Assembly: GCA_903821635.1 (NCBI GenBank)
Contig: CAIJLV010000186.1
Span: forward strand, 1 to 43,216
Length of the DNA stretch: 43,216 nt
Direction of reading: 5' to 3'
Origin: an uncultured Verrucomicrobiota bacterium
GTDB taxonomy: Bacteria; Verrucomicrobiota; Verrucomicrobiia; Limisphaerales; UBA9464
Part shown: piece by piece, positions 26,001 to 33,438 of the stretch
Layout of the letters: the number at the start of each line of letters is the position of its first letter
Position numbering within the stretch: the stretch's first letter is position 1
The notes under the pieces: model-generated
The model's input: only the letters and a program-made list of their open reading frames with translations
Told to the model about the DNA's origin: nothing
Databases searched by the model: none
Position numbers and translations under genes: made by a program

Positions 26001-28266
26001 CCTTCCCATCGCCGTCGGTGTCTTCGGCGTAGAAGAGGTCGGGCGCGGCGCTGACGAGCACGCCCTTGCGCCAAGCCATCACGCCGCTGGGAAAGGACAC
26101 GTCGCGCAGGAATTCTTCCGCGTGGTCGTAACGGCCGTCTTGGTCGTGATCGGACAGTAGCTTGATGACGCCGCCGGGCTGCCCCTTGCCGTCCAGGCCC
26201 TGCGGGTAATCGCGCATTTCGGCGACCCAGAGCCGGCCGTCGGGGTTCCAATCAAAGGCCACGGGATCGCGCACCAGTGGTTCGGCGGCGACCAGTTCGA
26301 CCTTGAAGCCTGCGGGCACGTGGAACGTGGCGAGTTCGTCGGCGGGGGATTTGGCCGGTGCCGTGATGCCGCGGAGGAGGTCGTCGAACGAGCGGCGATC
26401 CACCCAATTCGGCAAGTCGGTGGTGTCTTCGTTCTGCACCCAGAGCTGTTGCGAATGAAACCACGCGCCGTTGTTGCGGTGTGGTCCGGCGCGGACGATC
26501 GGGGGGATTTCGTCCGCGGGCGTGGCGGGCACTGGTTCGCCCACGCGGAGCGGTTCGCGCCGTTCGGCGGCGACGACCTTGCGGGTCCAGCCGCGAGTCC
26601 AACTGAGAAACGGCTCGTGGATGTAGGTCCACACGGCGAAGCGCTCTGCGTTGGAAAAAATGACGTCGTCGTGACGGTCGCCATTGAGGTCGACGAAGCG
26701 CAGGCCGTTGTCCTCCCCGGCGGCGTTGACAAGCGACATGTCGGGCGGCAGGCGGAACGGACTCGGCTGCCAGCGCTGTTCGGCGTTGTTCCACTGGAAG
26801 GCAGCATTCTGGGATTCGTTGCTGACCAGCAGTTCACCAAGGCCATCGCCATCCACGTCGCGGAAGCGCACGCCTTGGTCGCGGCCTTGGCGAGCGGTGA
26901 AGACCGGTTGACCGGCGATTTCGAGCCCGCGCAGCAGGTTGGGACGGGCCACCCAGCGGCTACCTTCAAAGGTCCACGCGCCGGAGCCGGTTTCATTGCG
27001 CCAGAGGAGCGTTGGGCGTCCGTCGGCGTGCACGACTCCGAAGCGCACGCCGGTGTCCGTCGCGATGCCATTTGTGCGCGTGACGAAAGCCACCGGGAAA
27101 TCCGAGTCCAGCCAGCGGCGTTCCTTGGGTTGCCACACGCGCGTGCGGCGCAGGGCCTCGTTGCCGATCACCACGTCCAGGAAGCCGTCACTGTTCAGGT
27201 CGAGTAGGCGCACGCCGTTGTCGCCGCCGTCGTCGGCGCGCAGGGCTTGGCCGGCCCCGAGGTTCTCAGTGAGCCGGTCGGAGGCGTCGCGATAGTTGAG
27301 AAACTTCACGCGCTTCCCGTATTTCGCCGCCGCGTAGTTGATGAAGTCCACGAGTTGGGTGTTGGCGCTCCAGCCGTGGGGATGGAACACGAAGTTGAAC
27401 GTGCCCTGCTTGAGCGCGATGGCGTCGAGCGCGGCCTGCCAGTCGGCCAGCATCGTGGCGTTGGTTTTGCCGAGAATGTTCTGCGCCTCCCAATCACTGG
27501 GCGCGAGACAGGGAAACTCCCAGCCGCGCCGGCCAATCACCCAAGGGTAGGGATAGTTTTCGACCGTCGTGACGAAGCTGGGGAAGGGGACATACTTCGT
27601 GAAGCGACCACGCCCGTCGGGGTCCACGACGAGCTCACGCGGTAGCGTCGGATCGTTCGTCGTCAGGAGTATGACCACCGAGGAATCCACACGCAGGAAC
27701 TGCCCGGCCGCGTTGGTGCCGCCAAACAGTTCGGCATACACGCGCGGGCTGGGGCTGTTGATCGAGTCGCAGCAGGGCGTGCGAAACGCCACGGGGAGGT
27801 TTCCCGGCACGTGGTTCAGCAAGTCCACCCCGCCGTGAAATGACTTTTCTGCCGCGGCAAAATCATGCTTCGAAAGCAGCGGGCACGCATGGCTGAGCGT
27901 GTGGACTTCGAAGGAAAGTCCTTCCGCCAGCCAACTGCTGAGCTGCGGGTCGTCCGGCGTCAGCGCATTGCAGAAGATGCTGACCGGCGCCCGGCCTTCG
28001 ACGGGGTGCAACGTGTTGAGGATCGGTCGAAGAAATTCTTCATAGCGCGCGGTCTGGCTCAGATCGTCGATGCCGAGCGTGACCACGACCTCCACGTTGG
28101 GGTCGCCGACCCACTGGGGCGTGGTGAGTTTCGGGAAGTGGGCGCCGACGTAGAACGGGTCCGCTGCGTCGAGGTAAGTGAGCCGGTTGGCGTCGGCCGC
28201 CAGCGTCGTCGGGGCGAAGGCGGGCAGGAAGCTCAGCGCAGCAAGCAACACTCGGCGGGCGAACAT
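23077..28266 (-). CDS. Giant secreted fusion: NodB-like deacetylase, VCBS repeats, PVC dehydrogenase, HEAT, cytochrome c
   Basis: A 1729-aa exported protein. Domains in order: signal peptide (1-24); NodB/polysaccharide-deacetylase-like region (about 50-330) with D67-D68 (LGIDDL), H122 and H126 (HTLSHA), FRTPCCDS and a late HPHGW; VCBS/FG-GAP-type repeats (about 345-590; DLNSDGFLDVVIG, DVDGDGLGELLVS, DLNGDRHDDVIFS); PVC dehydrogenase beta-propeller (about 645-1060; WNPDGRLWVAEMRDYPQGL, LYFADMYRLHLEHPEW); HEAT-like helices (about 1075-1380); c-type cytochrome with C1448-x-x-C1451-H1452 and SLMPEGFEH; and a C-terminal carbohydrate-binding-like beta-domain (about 1570-1710). The Asp and two His of the deacetylase metal site are present. 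Inferred role: binding and modifying a polymer while oxidising a sugar and passing electrons to heme. A smaller relative is at 2525-5494. Confidence 0.9.
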   Translation of the reverse strand: MFARRVLLAALSFLPAFAPTTLAADANRLTYLDAADPFYVGAHFPKLTTPQWVGDPNVEVVVTLGIDDLSQTARYEEFLRPILNTLHPVEGRAPVSIFCNALTPDDPQLSSWLAEGLSFEVHTLSHACPLLSKHDFAAAEKSFHGGVDLLNHVPGNLPVAFRTPCCDSINSPSPRVYAELFGGTNAAGQFLRVDSSVVILLTTNDPTLPRELVVDPDGRGRFTKYVPFPSFVTTVENYPYPWVIGRRGWEFPCLAPSDWEAQNILGKTNATMLADWQAALDAIALKQGTFNFVFHPHGWSANTQLVDFINYAAAKYGKRVKFLNYRDASDRLTENLGAGQALRADDGGDNGVRLLDLNSDGFLDVVIGNEALRRTRVWQPKERRWLDSDFPVAFVTRTNGIATDTGVRFGVVHADGRPTLLWRNETGSGAWTFEGSRWVARPNLLRGLEIAGQPVFTARQGRDQGVRFRDVDGDGLGELLVSNESQNAAFQWNNAEQRWQPSPFRLPPDMSLVNAAGEDNGLRFVDLNGDRHDDVIFSNAERFAVWTYIHEPFLSWTRGWTRKVVAAERREPLRVGEPVPATPADEIPPIVRAGPHRNNGAWFHSQQLWVQNEDTTDLPNWVDRRSFDDLLRGITAPAKSPADELATFHVPAGFKVELVAAEPLVRDPVAFDWNPDGRLWVAEMRDYPQGLDGKGQPGGVIKLLSDHDQDGRYDHAEEFLRDVSFPSGVMAWRKGVLVSAAPDLFYAEDTDGDGKADRREVILTGFREGNQQHRVNGFAWGLDGWVYVANGDSGGEIGRPGSDVRRPLQGRDLRFRPETGEFETIEGQTQFGRVRDDWGHWLGNANYAWLWHYELPARYLARNPDLAVRDTRRMLAQYEGGNRVFPRSRAQVRPNAVGAENTVTSGSSPAPYRDDWFGPDFATSVFISEPTENVIHREVLVATDAGLSSRRAPGEEASEFLASTDNWFKPTQLKTGPEGALYFADMYRLHLEHPEWIPADLLARIDVRAGTELGRIWRVVPDWATPPRAPFKGAGSTAELVAELDSPNGWRRDTAMRLLVERRDPAALEPLRQLRNQATHPKVRLQALATLAVLGGAEPASVRAALSDPSPEVRAHALQASEPLLRAAPPDEALVQAVLACSDDSSAAVKLQLAFTLGELNDPRVGDALVKIATEPAATESHLTAVLSSSGPHLATMLTACAALEAPPAKLVEHLLGFAATRNHEAALQAGVAGVAKLNSATASALQFNAIAGLVEAWERQGKLTNNARLSGFSNVFELARAAVADESSPEPVRLAGLRLLGRPGTGRAPIQLFVRLLEPNRSAPLQQAALQALQRTTGAESGEGVLRLWSRMSPSLQAAAVEMLLARPVWVAQLLSALEAGTVTPRELGPSAQHRLRQHPTPAVRTRASKLFAAVNADRQAVLEPFAAARRMAGEVDRGHEVFFNQCAACHTLAGEGNEVGPDLGALTDRSFDALLIAVMDPNRAVEERYLAYTAVTRTGQEFTGIIASESPNSLTLRAANGLEETRLRSELASLASTQRSLMPEGFEHSLDAAAFADLFAFVTAQGTPPKTFAGNRPAAVRPDGTGTLKLTAQRAELYGDSLQFEVGHGNLGVWQSDNDRAVWTLDLAQAGSYDVWVDWAFPGPAGKHRLRIEVSGTVLEQPVAATGSWDTYRQARVGTLHLPKGKLRLAVRGTPPVHEPMVDLREVRLVPAGKPAPGQFPAADPTK

Positions 28267-28401
28267 GCTCGGAGTTTAGCGTGTCTGTAAAAAACGGGTA
28301 GTCGCCGCTTTGGGTCGGCGTGCGTTCGCCGGTCTTACTGTCCCCGGCGTTGAGAGTCCTCGGTAAAGACAGCGAACTACGCGACGGACCGGCGGCCCGC
28401 T

Positions 28402-28524
28402 CTACTTGGGGGTGGCTTGGCTTCGCTGGAAGACGAACAGGGCGAGTCCGCCCTCGGCGTAACCGCTCCCCAAAAGAAACCAGACTGTGACGATGAACTT
28501 GGCGTGCCTAACCGGTTCGTTCAA
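28402..28524 (-). CDS. Possible 40-aa single-span membrane peptide overlapping mnmA stop
   Basis: A 41-codon frame starts with TTG whose last two bases begin the mnmA stop (TTGA overlap). It encodes a short polar N-terminus (NEPVRHAK), a hydrophobic stretch consistent with one membrane helix (FIVTVWFLLGSG then GLALFVF), and a basic tail ending QATPK. The overlap with mnmA argues for translational coupling. No homologue is recognised, no ribosome-binding site is evident other than the coupling, and so short a frame could be chance. Confidence 0.35.
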   Translation of the reverse strand: MNEPVRHAKFIVTVWFLLGSGYAEGGLALFVFQRSQATPK

Positions 28525-29618
28525 CCGCGCCCGATCCACCCGCCGCCCAACACTAAGTCGCCTTCCTCACCTCCATAAACCACACAGGCTTGGCCCGGCG
28601 TGACGGCGCGGGCGGGCGTGTGCAGCTTCACTGTGGCGGTGCCATCCGGTCCGGGCGTGACGGTCGCCGGGGTGCCAGGATGGTTGTAGCGGATCTTCGC
28701 CACGCCTTCGAAGCGGGTCGGCGGGGTTTCCCACGCGATCCAGTTGCAGTTGGCCATTGTGAAGGTGTCGCGGTCGAGTTGGCTGGAGTCGCCCACGATC
28801 ACTCGGTTGTTCGCCGCGTCGAGTTCGACCACGTAGAGCGGGTCCTTCGACGAGATGCCCAGTCCCTTGCGCTGGCCGATGGTGTAAAACTCGATGCCGT
28901 CGTGTTCACCCAGCTTGCGGCCGGCGGTGTCCACGAGGTCGCCGCGGTGTTTGGCGGCCAACTTCGCTTCTTGGAGGAATTTTCCGTAGTCGTTGTCCGG
29001 CACGAAACAGATCTCCATGGACTCTTCCTTGTCGGCGGTGCGGAGCGAACAGGCACGGGCCACCTCGCGGGTGTCGGCCTTGGTTTTTTCGCCGAGGGGA
29101 AACATCGAACGGGCGAGCTGGTCCTGGCGCAGGCTGAAGAGGAAGTAGCTCTGGTCTTTACGCGGGTCGCGGCCCTTGCGGAGCCGCACTCGGCCAGTGG
29201 CGTCGTCGCGTTCTAGGCGGGCAAAGTGGCCGGTGGCGATGAAGTCGCAGCCGAGTTGGCGCGCGCGGTCGAGCAGCACGCCGAACTTCAGGTGCTGGTT
29301 GCACATTACGCAGGGATTGGGCGTGCGGCCGGCTTTGTATTCGGTGGCGAAATACTCGATGACCTTTTGCTGAAAAAGGCCCGACTCGTCCACGAGGTAA
29401 TAGGGCACACCGAGTTGCGCGCAGACGCTGCGGGCGTCCATGACCGCCTGGGGGCCGCAGCACTTGTCCTCGGCGCGGTTCACGCAGTCCTGCGGCCAGA
29501 GCTTGAGGGTCACGCCGACGACGTCGTAGCCCTGTGCTTGCAGCAGCGCGGCCGTGGCGGAGGAATCCACCCCGCCGCTCATGCCGACCAACACCCTTTG
29601 TTTTCGCACCCCGTTCAC
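28521..29618 (-). CDS. mnmA: tRNA-specific 2-thiouridylase MnmA
   Basis: A 365-aa tRNA-modifying enzyme that adds sulfur to U34 of tRNA-Lys, -Glu and -Gln, using ATP and a persulfide sulfur donor. Seen: the PP-loop VGMSGGVDSSATAALL (ATP binding), CCGPQAVMDARSVCAQLGVPYY, the catalytic Cys region NPCVMCNQHLKFG, FIATGHFARL, a second Cys in MEICFVPDNDYGKFL, EFYTIGQRKGLG and a C-terminal GQACVVYGGEEGDLVLGGGWI. Length matches the family. The open frame extends to 29777 but the first 50-odd residues (Gly/Arg/Pro-rich) do not belong to the family. The GTG at 29618 (VNGVRKQRVLVGM) gives the standard N-terminus; the GTG at 29609 is an alternative. The sialidase-like gene lies upstream on the same strand. 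Confidence 0.92.
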   Translation of the reverse strand: MNGVRKQRVLVGMSGGVDSSATAALLQAQGYDVVGVTLKLWPQDCVNRAEDKCCGPQAVMDARSVCAQLGVPYYLVDESGLFQQKVIEYFATEYKAGRTPNPCVMCNQHLKFGVLLDRARQLGCDFIATGHFARLERDDATGRVRLRKGRDPRKDQSYFLFSLRQDQLARSMFPLGEKTKADTREVARACSLRTADKEESMEICFVPDNDYGKFLQEAKLAAKHRGDLVDTAGRKLGEHDGIEFYTIGQRKGLGISSKDPLYVVELDAANNRVIVGDSSQLDRDTFTMANCNWIAWETPPTRFEGVAKIRYNHPGTPATVTPGPDGTATVKLHTPARAVTPGQACVVYGGEEGDLVLGGGWIGRG

Positions 29619-29735
29619 GGCGGCGACTGTGGCGGAAATTAGGCGGTCCGCCAGCGTCGGGGCGGCGTCATTGCGGCGTTGTGGAAAATGTCGGCCTAGA
29701 GGTTGGCCAAGGGGGGCGACGTTCTTCGCCCGGTT

Positions 29736-29751
29736 GGTGCCGGCCGGCACC
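29736..29751. terminator. Perfect 16-bp palindrome after the sialidase-like gene
   Basis: GGTGCCGGCCGGCACC is a perfect palindrome located 4 bp beyond the stop codon of the sialidase-like gene, between it and mnmA. It can fold as a 6-bp stem with a GGCC loop. No U-tract follows, so it is either a weak terminator or a dyad binding site. Confidence 0.4.
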
Positions 29752-29755
29752 GCCC

Positions 29756-30961
29756 TTAATCGCCCTGCCGGACCCACGCGAGGTTGAAGTGGGCGTGATT
29801 GATCGCGCCGCCCTGCGGTTCAAGGAAGCTGTAGGTGGCGTGCAGCGAACCGTCGCGGCTTTGGATCAAGCTCGGGTAACCATAGGAACCACCCGCCTCG
29901 GCCGACGTGCGTTCCAAATGCCGGCGCGCTTTCCAAGAACGGCCTTCGTCGTCGCTCAGCCACACGGCGAGGGAATGCCGCCCCTTTTCGGTGTCGTTGC
30001 CGAGGTAGGCCCAGGTGCCGTCGCGCAGCGCGATGACGTCGGCGCCGGAACCGGGGTTGGGAATTTCACTGTCCACACCCGGGCTCCACGTCTCGCCGCG
30101 GTCGCGGGATTCGGCGACTTGCAGGCGTTTCGGGGGCGGCCCGTTATCGCGCATGTAGGCGACCAGCGAACCGTCCCGCCGTGGCACGATTGTGGCCTGG
30201 ATGTTGCCGGCGCCAATGATCGGGGCGCTGGGACGCCACGAACCGCCCTGATCATCGGAGATGGCCACGAGGCAGAACGAAAACCCGTCGTGATACAGCG
30301 GCAGCAGCCAGCGCTGGCCGATGACCGTGAGATGCGAGCGCCCCATCCAGCCGAGGCGGCGGTAAAGTTTATCGGCCGAGTGGTCGCGCATCGCTTGGAC
30401 GAATTCGGCCACTTCGCGCCGGGTCTGTTCTGGCCAAGCTTGGCCCTCCGCCAACGCCTGCACGCGGGGCAACGCGTTGCTGATTGCGGCGTCAAATTCC
30501 GGTCCGGGCGTGAGGTGCAGCACTTCGGCACGGTCCCATTTCGGTGGCGTAGCGCGGCGCCAATCAGAGCTCACGTAGAGCTTGAGCAGTGCGGATTCCC
30601 AGAGGTTGGCGAGGATCGTGGTGTGGAAGAGCCAAAGCCGGCCGCGTTCGTCCACGTGCAGCAACGGATTGCAGTCGGGGTAACCGGGCGTGTCGGCGAG
30701 CGTGAACCGGGGGGTCCAACTGGGGCGGCCGCGTTTCAGGCGCGCGGCCTCAACGCGCACGTCGTCGGCCTTGCGTTCGCCCGAGCCATGAAACCAAGTG
30801 GCAAACAGATCGCCGTTCGGCGCCTCGACCACGCACGACGAATGGTTGTGCCAAGCCTCTTGGGGAAAGATCAGTTCGGCGTTGTGAAATGGCTTTTCGG
30901 CGGCCAGTGCGACCGTGCCGATCCACATGGCCAGCAGGGCGCGGGCGAAGGCGGAGAACAT
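29756..30961 (-). CDS. Exported sialidase-like BNR/Asp-box protein
   Basis: A 401-aa secreted protein of the exo-alpha-sialidase-like superfamily (six-bladed beta-propeller). A signal peptide covers residues 1-20 (ends ALAA). Three Asp boxes of the S-x-D-x-G-x-T/S-W type are visible: SDDQGGSW, SRDRGETW and SDDEGRSW. The N-terminal block (AELIFPQEAWHNHSSCVVEAPNGDLFATWFHGSGE) is typical of the group in planctomycetes and verrucomicrobia, which is usually annotated as 'sialidase' although true sialidase activity is rarely shown; an arginine triad is not obvious by eye. Likely acts on or binds extracellular glycans. It starts 153 bp after dnaA on the same strand, behind three hairpins, and precedes mnmA. 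Confidence 0.87.
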   Translation of the reverse strand: MFSAFARALLAMWIGTVALAAEKPFHNAELIFPQEAWHNHSSCVVEAPNGDLFATWFHGSGERKADDVRVEAARLKRGRPSWTPRFTLADTPGYPDCNPLLHVDERGRLWLFHTTILANLWESALLKLYVSSDWRRATPPKWDRAEVLHLTPGPEFDAAISNALPRVQALAEGQAWPEQTRREVAEFVQAMRDHSADKLYRRLGWMGRSHLTVIGQRWLLPLYHDGFSFCLVAISDDQGGSWRPSAPIIGAGNIQATIVPRRDGSLVAYMRDNGPPPKRLQVAESRDRGETWSPGVDSEIPNPGSGADVIALRDGTWAYLGNDTEKGRHSLAVWLSDDEGRSWKARRHLERTSAEAGGSYGYPSLIQSRDGSLHATYSFLEPQGGAINHAHFNLAWVRQGD

Positions 30962-31014
30962 GCTGCGGAGCCTAACTGGATGCGGGTGCAGGTGTCGCCA
31001 CTGGATTGAGGGAA

Positions 31015-31046
31015 GTGGGGCGGATTAACGCGCGTTAGCGCCCCAC
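31015..31046. terminator. Hairpin with palindromic tip upstream of the sialidase-like gene
   Basis: An 8-bp arm (GTGGGGCG / CGCCCCAC) encloses the 12-base palindrome TAACGCGCGTTA. It is the third of three consecutive dyads after dnaA on the minus strand and lies 54 bp before the sialidase-like start. It may terminate transcription from dnaA or act as a binding site. Confidence 0.4.
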
Positions 31047-31059
31047 CGGCGTCCGTTTC

Positions 31060-31075
31060 AGCGAGCGTGCTCGCT
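31060..31075. terminator. Short hairpin after dnaA
   Basis: AGCGAGCGTGCTCGCT forms a 6-bp stem with a 4-base loop. It sits between the strong 11-bp hairpin next to the dnaA stop and the 31015-31046 dyad. Confidence 0.35.
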
Positions 31076-31079
31076 CCCC

Positions 31080-31110
31080 GCGGCCCGCGAAGCGTCGGGT
31101 CGCGGGCCGC
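31080..31110. terminator. Strong hairpin immediately after dnaA
   Basis: An 11-bp perfect inverted repeat (GCGGCCCGCGA / TCGCGGGCCGC, 9-nt loop) starts 4 bp beyond the dnaA stop on the minus strand. It is very GC-rich and has no U-tract. Most likely the principal dnaA transcription stop. Confidence 0.6.
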
Positions 31111-31114
31111 CGCC

Positions 31115-32488
31115 TCAGCGCATCAGCTGCTTTTCCAAGTAGCCCACGGTCTGCCGGACTTGTCCGTCGGTTTCCATCCGGTCTTTCACCGCGCGGCACG
31201 CGTGCAAGACGGTGCCGTGATCGCGGCCGCCAAACGCGTCTCCAATCGTGCTGAGCGACGATTCGGTAAGCTGCCGGGCGAGATACATCGCGACTTGGCG
31301 GGGGAAGGCGATGCTCTCCGGGCGCCGTTTGCTGGTCATGTCGGCGAGCCGGATGTCGTAATGATCGGCTACCCGTTTCTGGATCGTGTCGATGGTGACG
31401 ACTTGCCGGCTTTCCTCCTGCAAGATTTCGCGGAGCAGGGTCTCCACGATTTCGAGTTTGAGGGCTTTGCCGGTGAGTTGGGCATAGCTGGCCACCCGGA
31501 TGAATGCACCTTCCAGCCGGCGGATGTTGGTGCGGATGTGTTCGGCCAGAAACGACGTAATTTCCGGCGGCATGGCAAAACCGAGCTGGCTTTCCTTTTT
31601 CTTGAGAATTGCCAGCCGGGTTTCGACATCGGGCGGTTGCACATCGGCGGTTTGCCCCCACTCGAAACGTGAGATCAGCCGATGTTCTAAGCCGGGTATT
31701 TCGCTGGCCGGGCGGTCGCAGCTCAAAACGATCTGTTTGCGGGCCTCGTGGAGCGTATTGAAGGTGTGGAAGAATTCCTCCTGGATGCGTTCCTTGCCGG
31801 CTAGAAATTGGATGTCATCCACGAGCAAGGCGTCCACTTGACGATATTTGCGGCGGAATTTGGCGACCGAATTGTTTTGGAGCGCATCGATGAACTCATT
31901 GGTGAAGCGCTCGCAACTGGTGTAGGCGATCTTGGCGGTGCGTTTGTGTTCGCCGATGGCGTGCCCAATCGCATGGAGCAGGTGGGTCTTCCCGAGACCA
32001 CAGCCGCCGAACAGAAACAGCGGGTTGAAGGCTTTACCCGGGTTTTGGGCGACGGCGAGGGAGGCACCGTGGGCAAATTCGTTGGCGTTGCCCACGACGA
32101 AGGTGGCAAACGTGTTGTTGGGATTGAAGAGCGGGTCGCCGATCTTGCCGGAGGCGACTTCGACCTTGGCTTGGTAGTTGGGGACGGCTTCCTCCGGTTC
32201 TTCGGTCTCGGCGGGTTTAGCCACCTCCAGCAGCACGGACTCGCCGACCACAAATTCGATCTTGATCGGCCGGACGGAAACCTTGCTGACCACGGAGCGA
32301 AGTAGGTCGAGGTAGTTGTCCGTGAGCCACATCACACAGAAGTCATCCGCGACCTCAAGCGTCAGGACATCGCCTTTCAAAGCGAGGGCACGGACTGGGG
32401 CAAACCAGAGGGAATAGATCTCTGGCTTGAGCATGCCGCGCAGGGCTTCTTGAGAGTTGGTCCAGACGGTTTTGGCGGTGGTCGGCAT
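31115..32488 (-). CDS. dnaA: Chromosomal replication initiator DnaA
   Basis: A 457-aa DnaA protein, the AAA+ ATPase that binds 9-mer boxes at oriC and melts the origin. Domain I (about 1-80) has WTNSQEALRGMLKPEIYSLWF. A short linker follows, then the AAA+ core: FNPNNTFATFVVGNANEFAH, Walker A GGCGLGKTHLLHAIGH (near residue 160), Walker B LLVDDIQFLAGKE, and RLISRFEWG with sensor motifs. The C-terminal DNA-binding domain ends with RDHGTVLHACRAVKDRM, the DnaA signature. The third Walker A residue is Cys rather than the usual Val, Thr or Ser. Start chosen at 32488 (MPTTAKTVW), where domain I begins; an ATG at 32593 would add 35 residues rich in Pro and Arg. No dnaN or recF adjoins it. Confidence 0.93.
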   Translation of the reverse strand: MPTTAKTVWTNSQEALRGMLKPEIYSLWFAPVRALALKGDVLTLEVADDFCVMWLTDNYLDLLRSVVSKVSVRPIKIEFVVGESVLLEVAKPAETEEPEEAVPNYQAKVEVASGKIGDPLFNPNNTFATFVVGNANEFAHGASLAVAQNPGKAFNPLFLFGGCGLGKTHLLHAIGHAIGEHKRTAKIAYTSCERFTNEFIDALQNNSVAKFRRKYRQVDALLVDDIQFLAGKERIQEEFFHTFNTLHEARKQIVLSCDRPASEIPGLEHRLISRFEWGQTADVQPPDVETRLAILKKKESQLGFAMPPEITSFLAEHIRTNIRRLEGAFIRVASYAQLTGKALKLEIVETLLREILQEESRQVVTIDTIQKRVADHYDIRLADMTSKRRPESIAFPRQVAMYLARQLTESSLSTIGDAFGGRDHGTVLHACRAVKDRMETDGQVRQTVGYLEKQLMR

Positions 32489-32661
32489 GAATTCGAATTG
32501 GGGGGCGATCCGGGCGGGGCGGGCAGAATTATCCAGAGGGGGACAGTTACCTGATCGTAACCATCGGCCAACGGGTGCTTTGTGCTGCTTCATTCCGTCC
32601 AAGCGGACTGGAGATTAACCGTTTTACCGGGCTAAATTGCCGCAGTCCATTTCGATGCAAA

Positions 32662-32678
32662 TCACTGCAAAACAGTGA
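32662..32678. repeat. Inverted repeat in the dnaA upstream region
   Basis: TCACTG / CAGTGA, separated by CAAAA, forms a perfect 6-bp dyad in the dnaA upstream region. It could be a protein-binding site or part of the dnaA leader. Confidence 0.5.
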
Positions 32679-32814
32679 GTTACATGTATCTGGAGCAGAT
32701 GGACTGGAGCAATTTTTCACGGTGAGACCTTCGAGGATATGAAGCGAGAGCGGGAGGCTTGTAGAAGACCGGAGCCGGTCAAACTAGGCGAAATTGTCAG
32801 GAGTTTCCCCCAAG

Positions 32815-32823
32815 TTATTCACA
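32815..32823 (+). promoter_or_regulatory. DnaA box
   Basis: TTATTCACA is an exact match to the DnaA-box consensus TTATNCACA, located about 325 bp upstream of the chosen dnaA start. A poorer neighbour (TTTTTCACG near 32713) has two mismatches. Confidence 0.6.
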
Positions 32824-32883
32824 GGCACTTTGGAGTTGGCGTTTTGCCCGTGATTCTTTCGTTTTACGGATGCGAACACGAGG

Positions 32884-32906
32884 CCCGCTTAAGGAGGTCA
32901 AGCGGG
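32884..32906. terminator. Hairpin downstream of glnB
   Basis: CCCGCTT / AAGCGGG, a perfect 7-bp repeat with a 9-nt loop, begins 20 bp beyond the glnB stop on the minus strand. It is a probable glnB terminator, without a U-tract. Confidence 0.45.
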
Positions 32907-32926
32907 AACGTTCGGTGGTCGGGAAA

Positions 32927-33433
<507 letters not shown>

Positions 33434-33438
33434 CTACT

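Larger units (their letters stand above)
32594..32926. promoter_or_regulatory. dnaA upstream region / oriC candidate
   Basis: This gap between dnaA and glnB looks less GC-rich than its surroundings. It holds one perfect DnaA box, a 6-bp inverted repeat at 32662-32678, GGACTGGAG at 32605-32613 and 32701-32709, and TGGAGCA at 32691-32697 and 32705-32711. Only one clear box was found, so autoregulation of dnaA is as likely as a replication origin. The dnaA promoter must lie here, but no convincing -35/-10 pair was identified. Confidence 0.45.

Noticed and set aside
29534..31009. 491-codon open frame on the plus strand opposite the sialidase-like gene
   Set aside because: It is the antisense shadow of a gene with a signal peptide and three Asp boxes. 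The plus-strand translation is Arg/Ala/Gly-rich and shows no domain.
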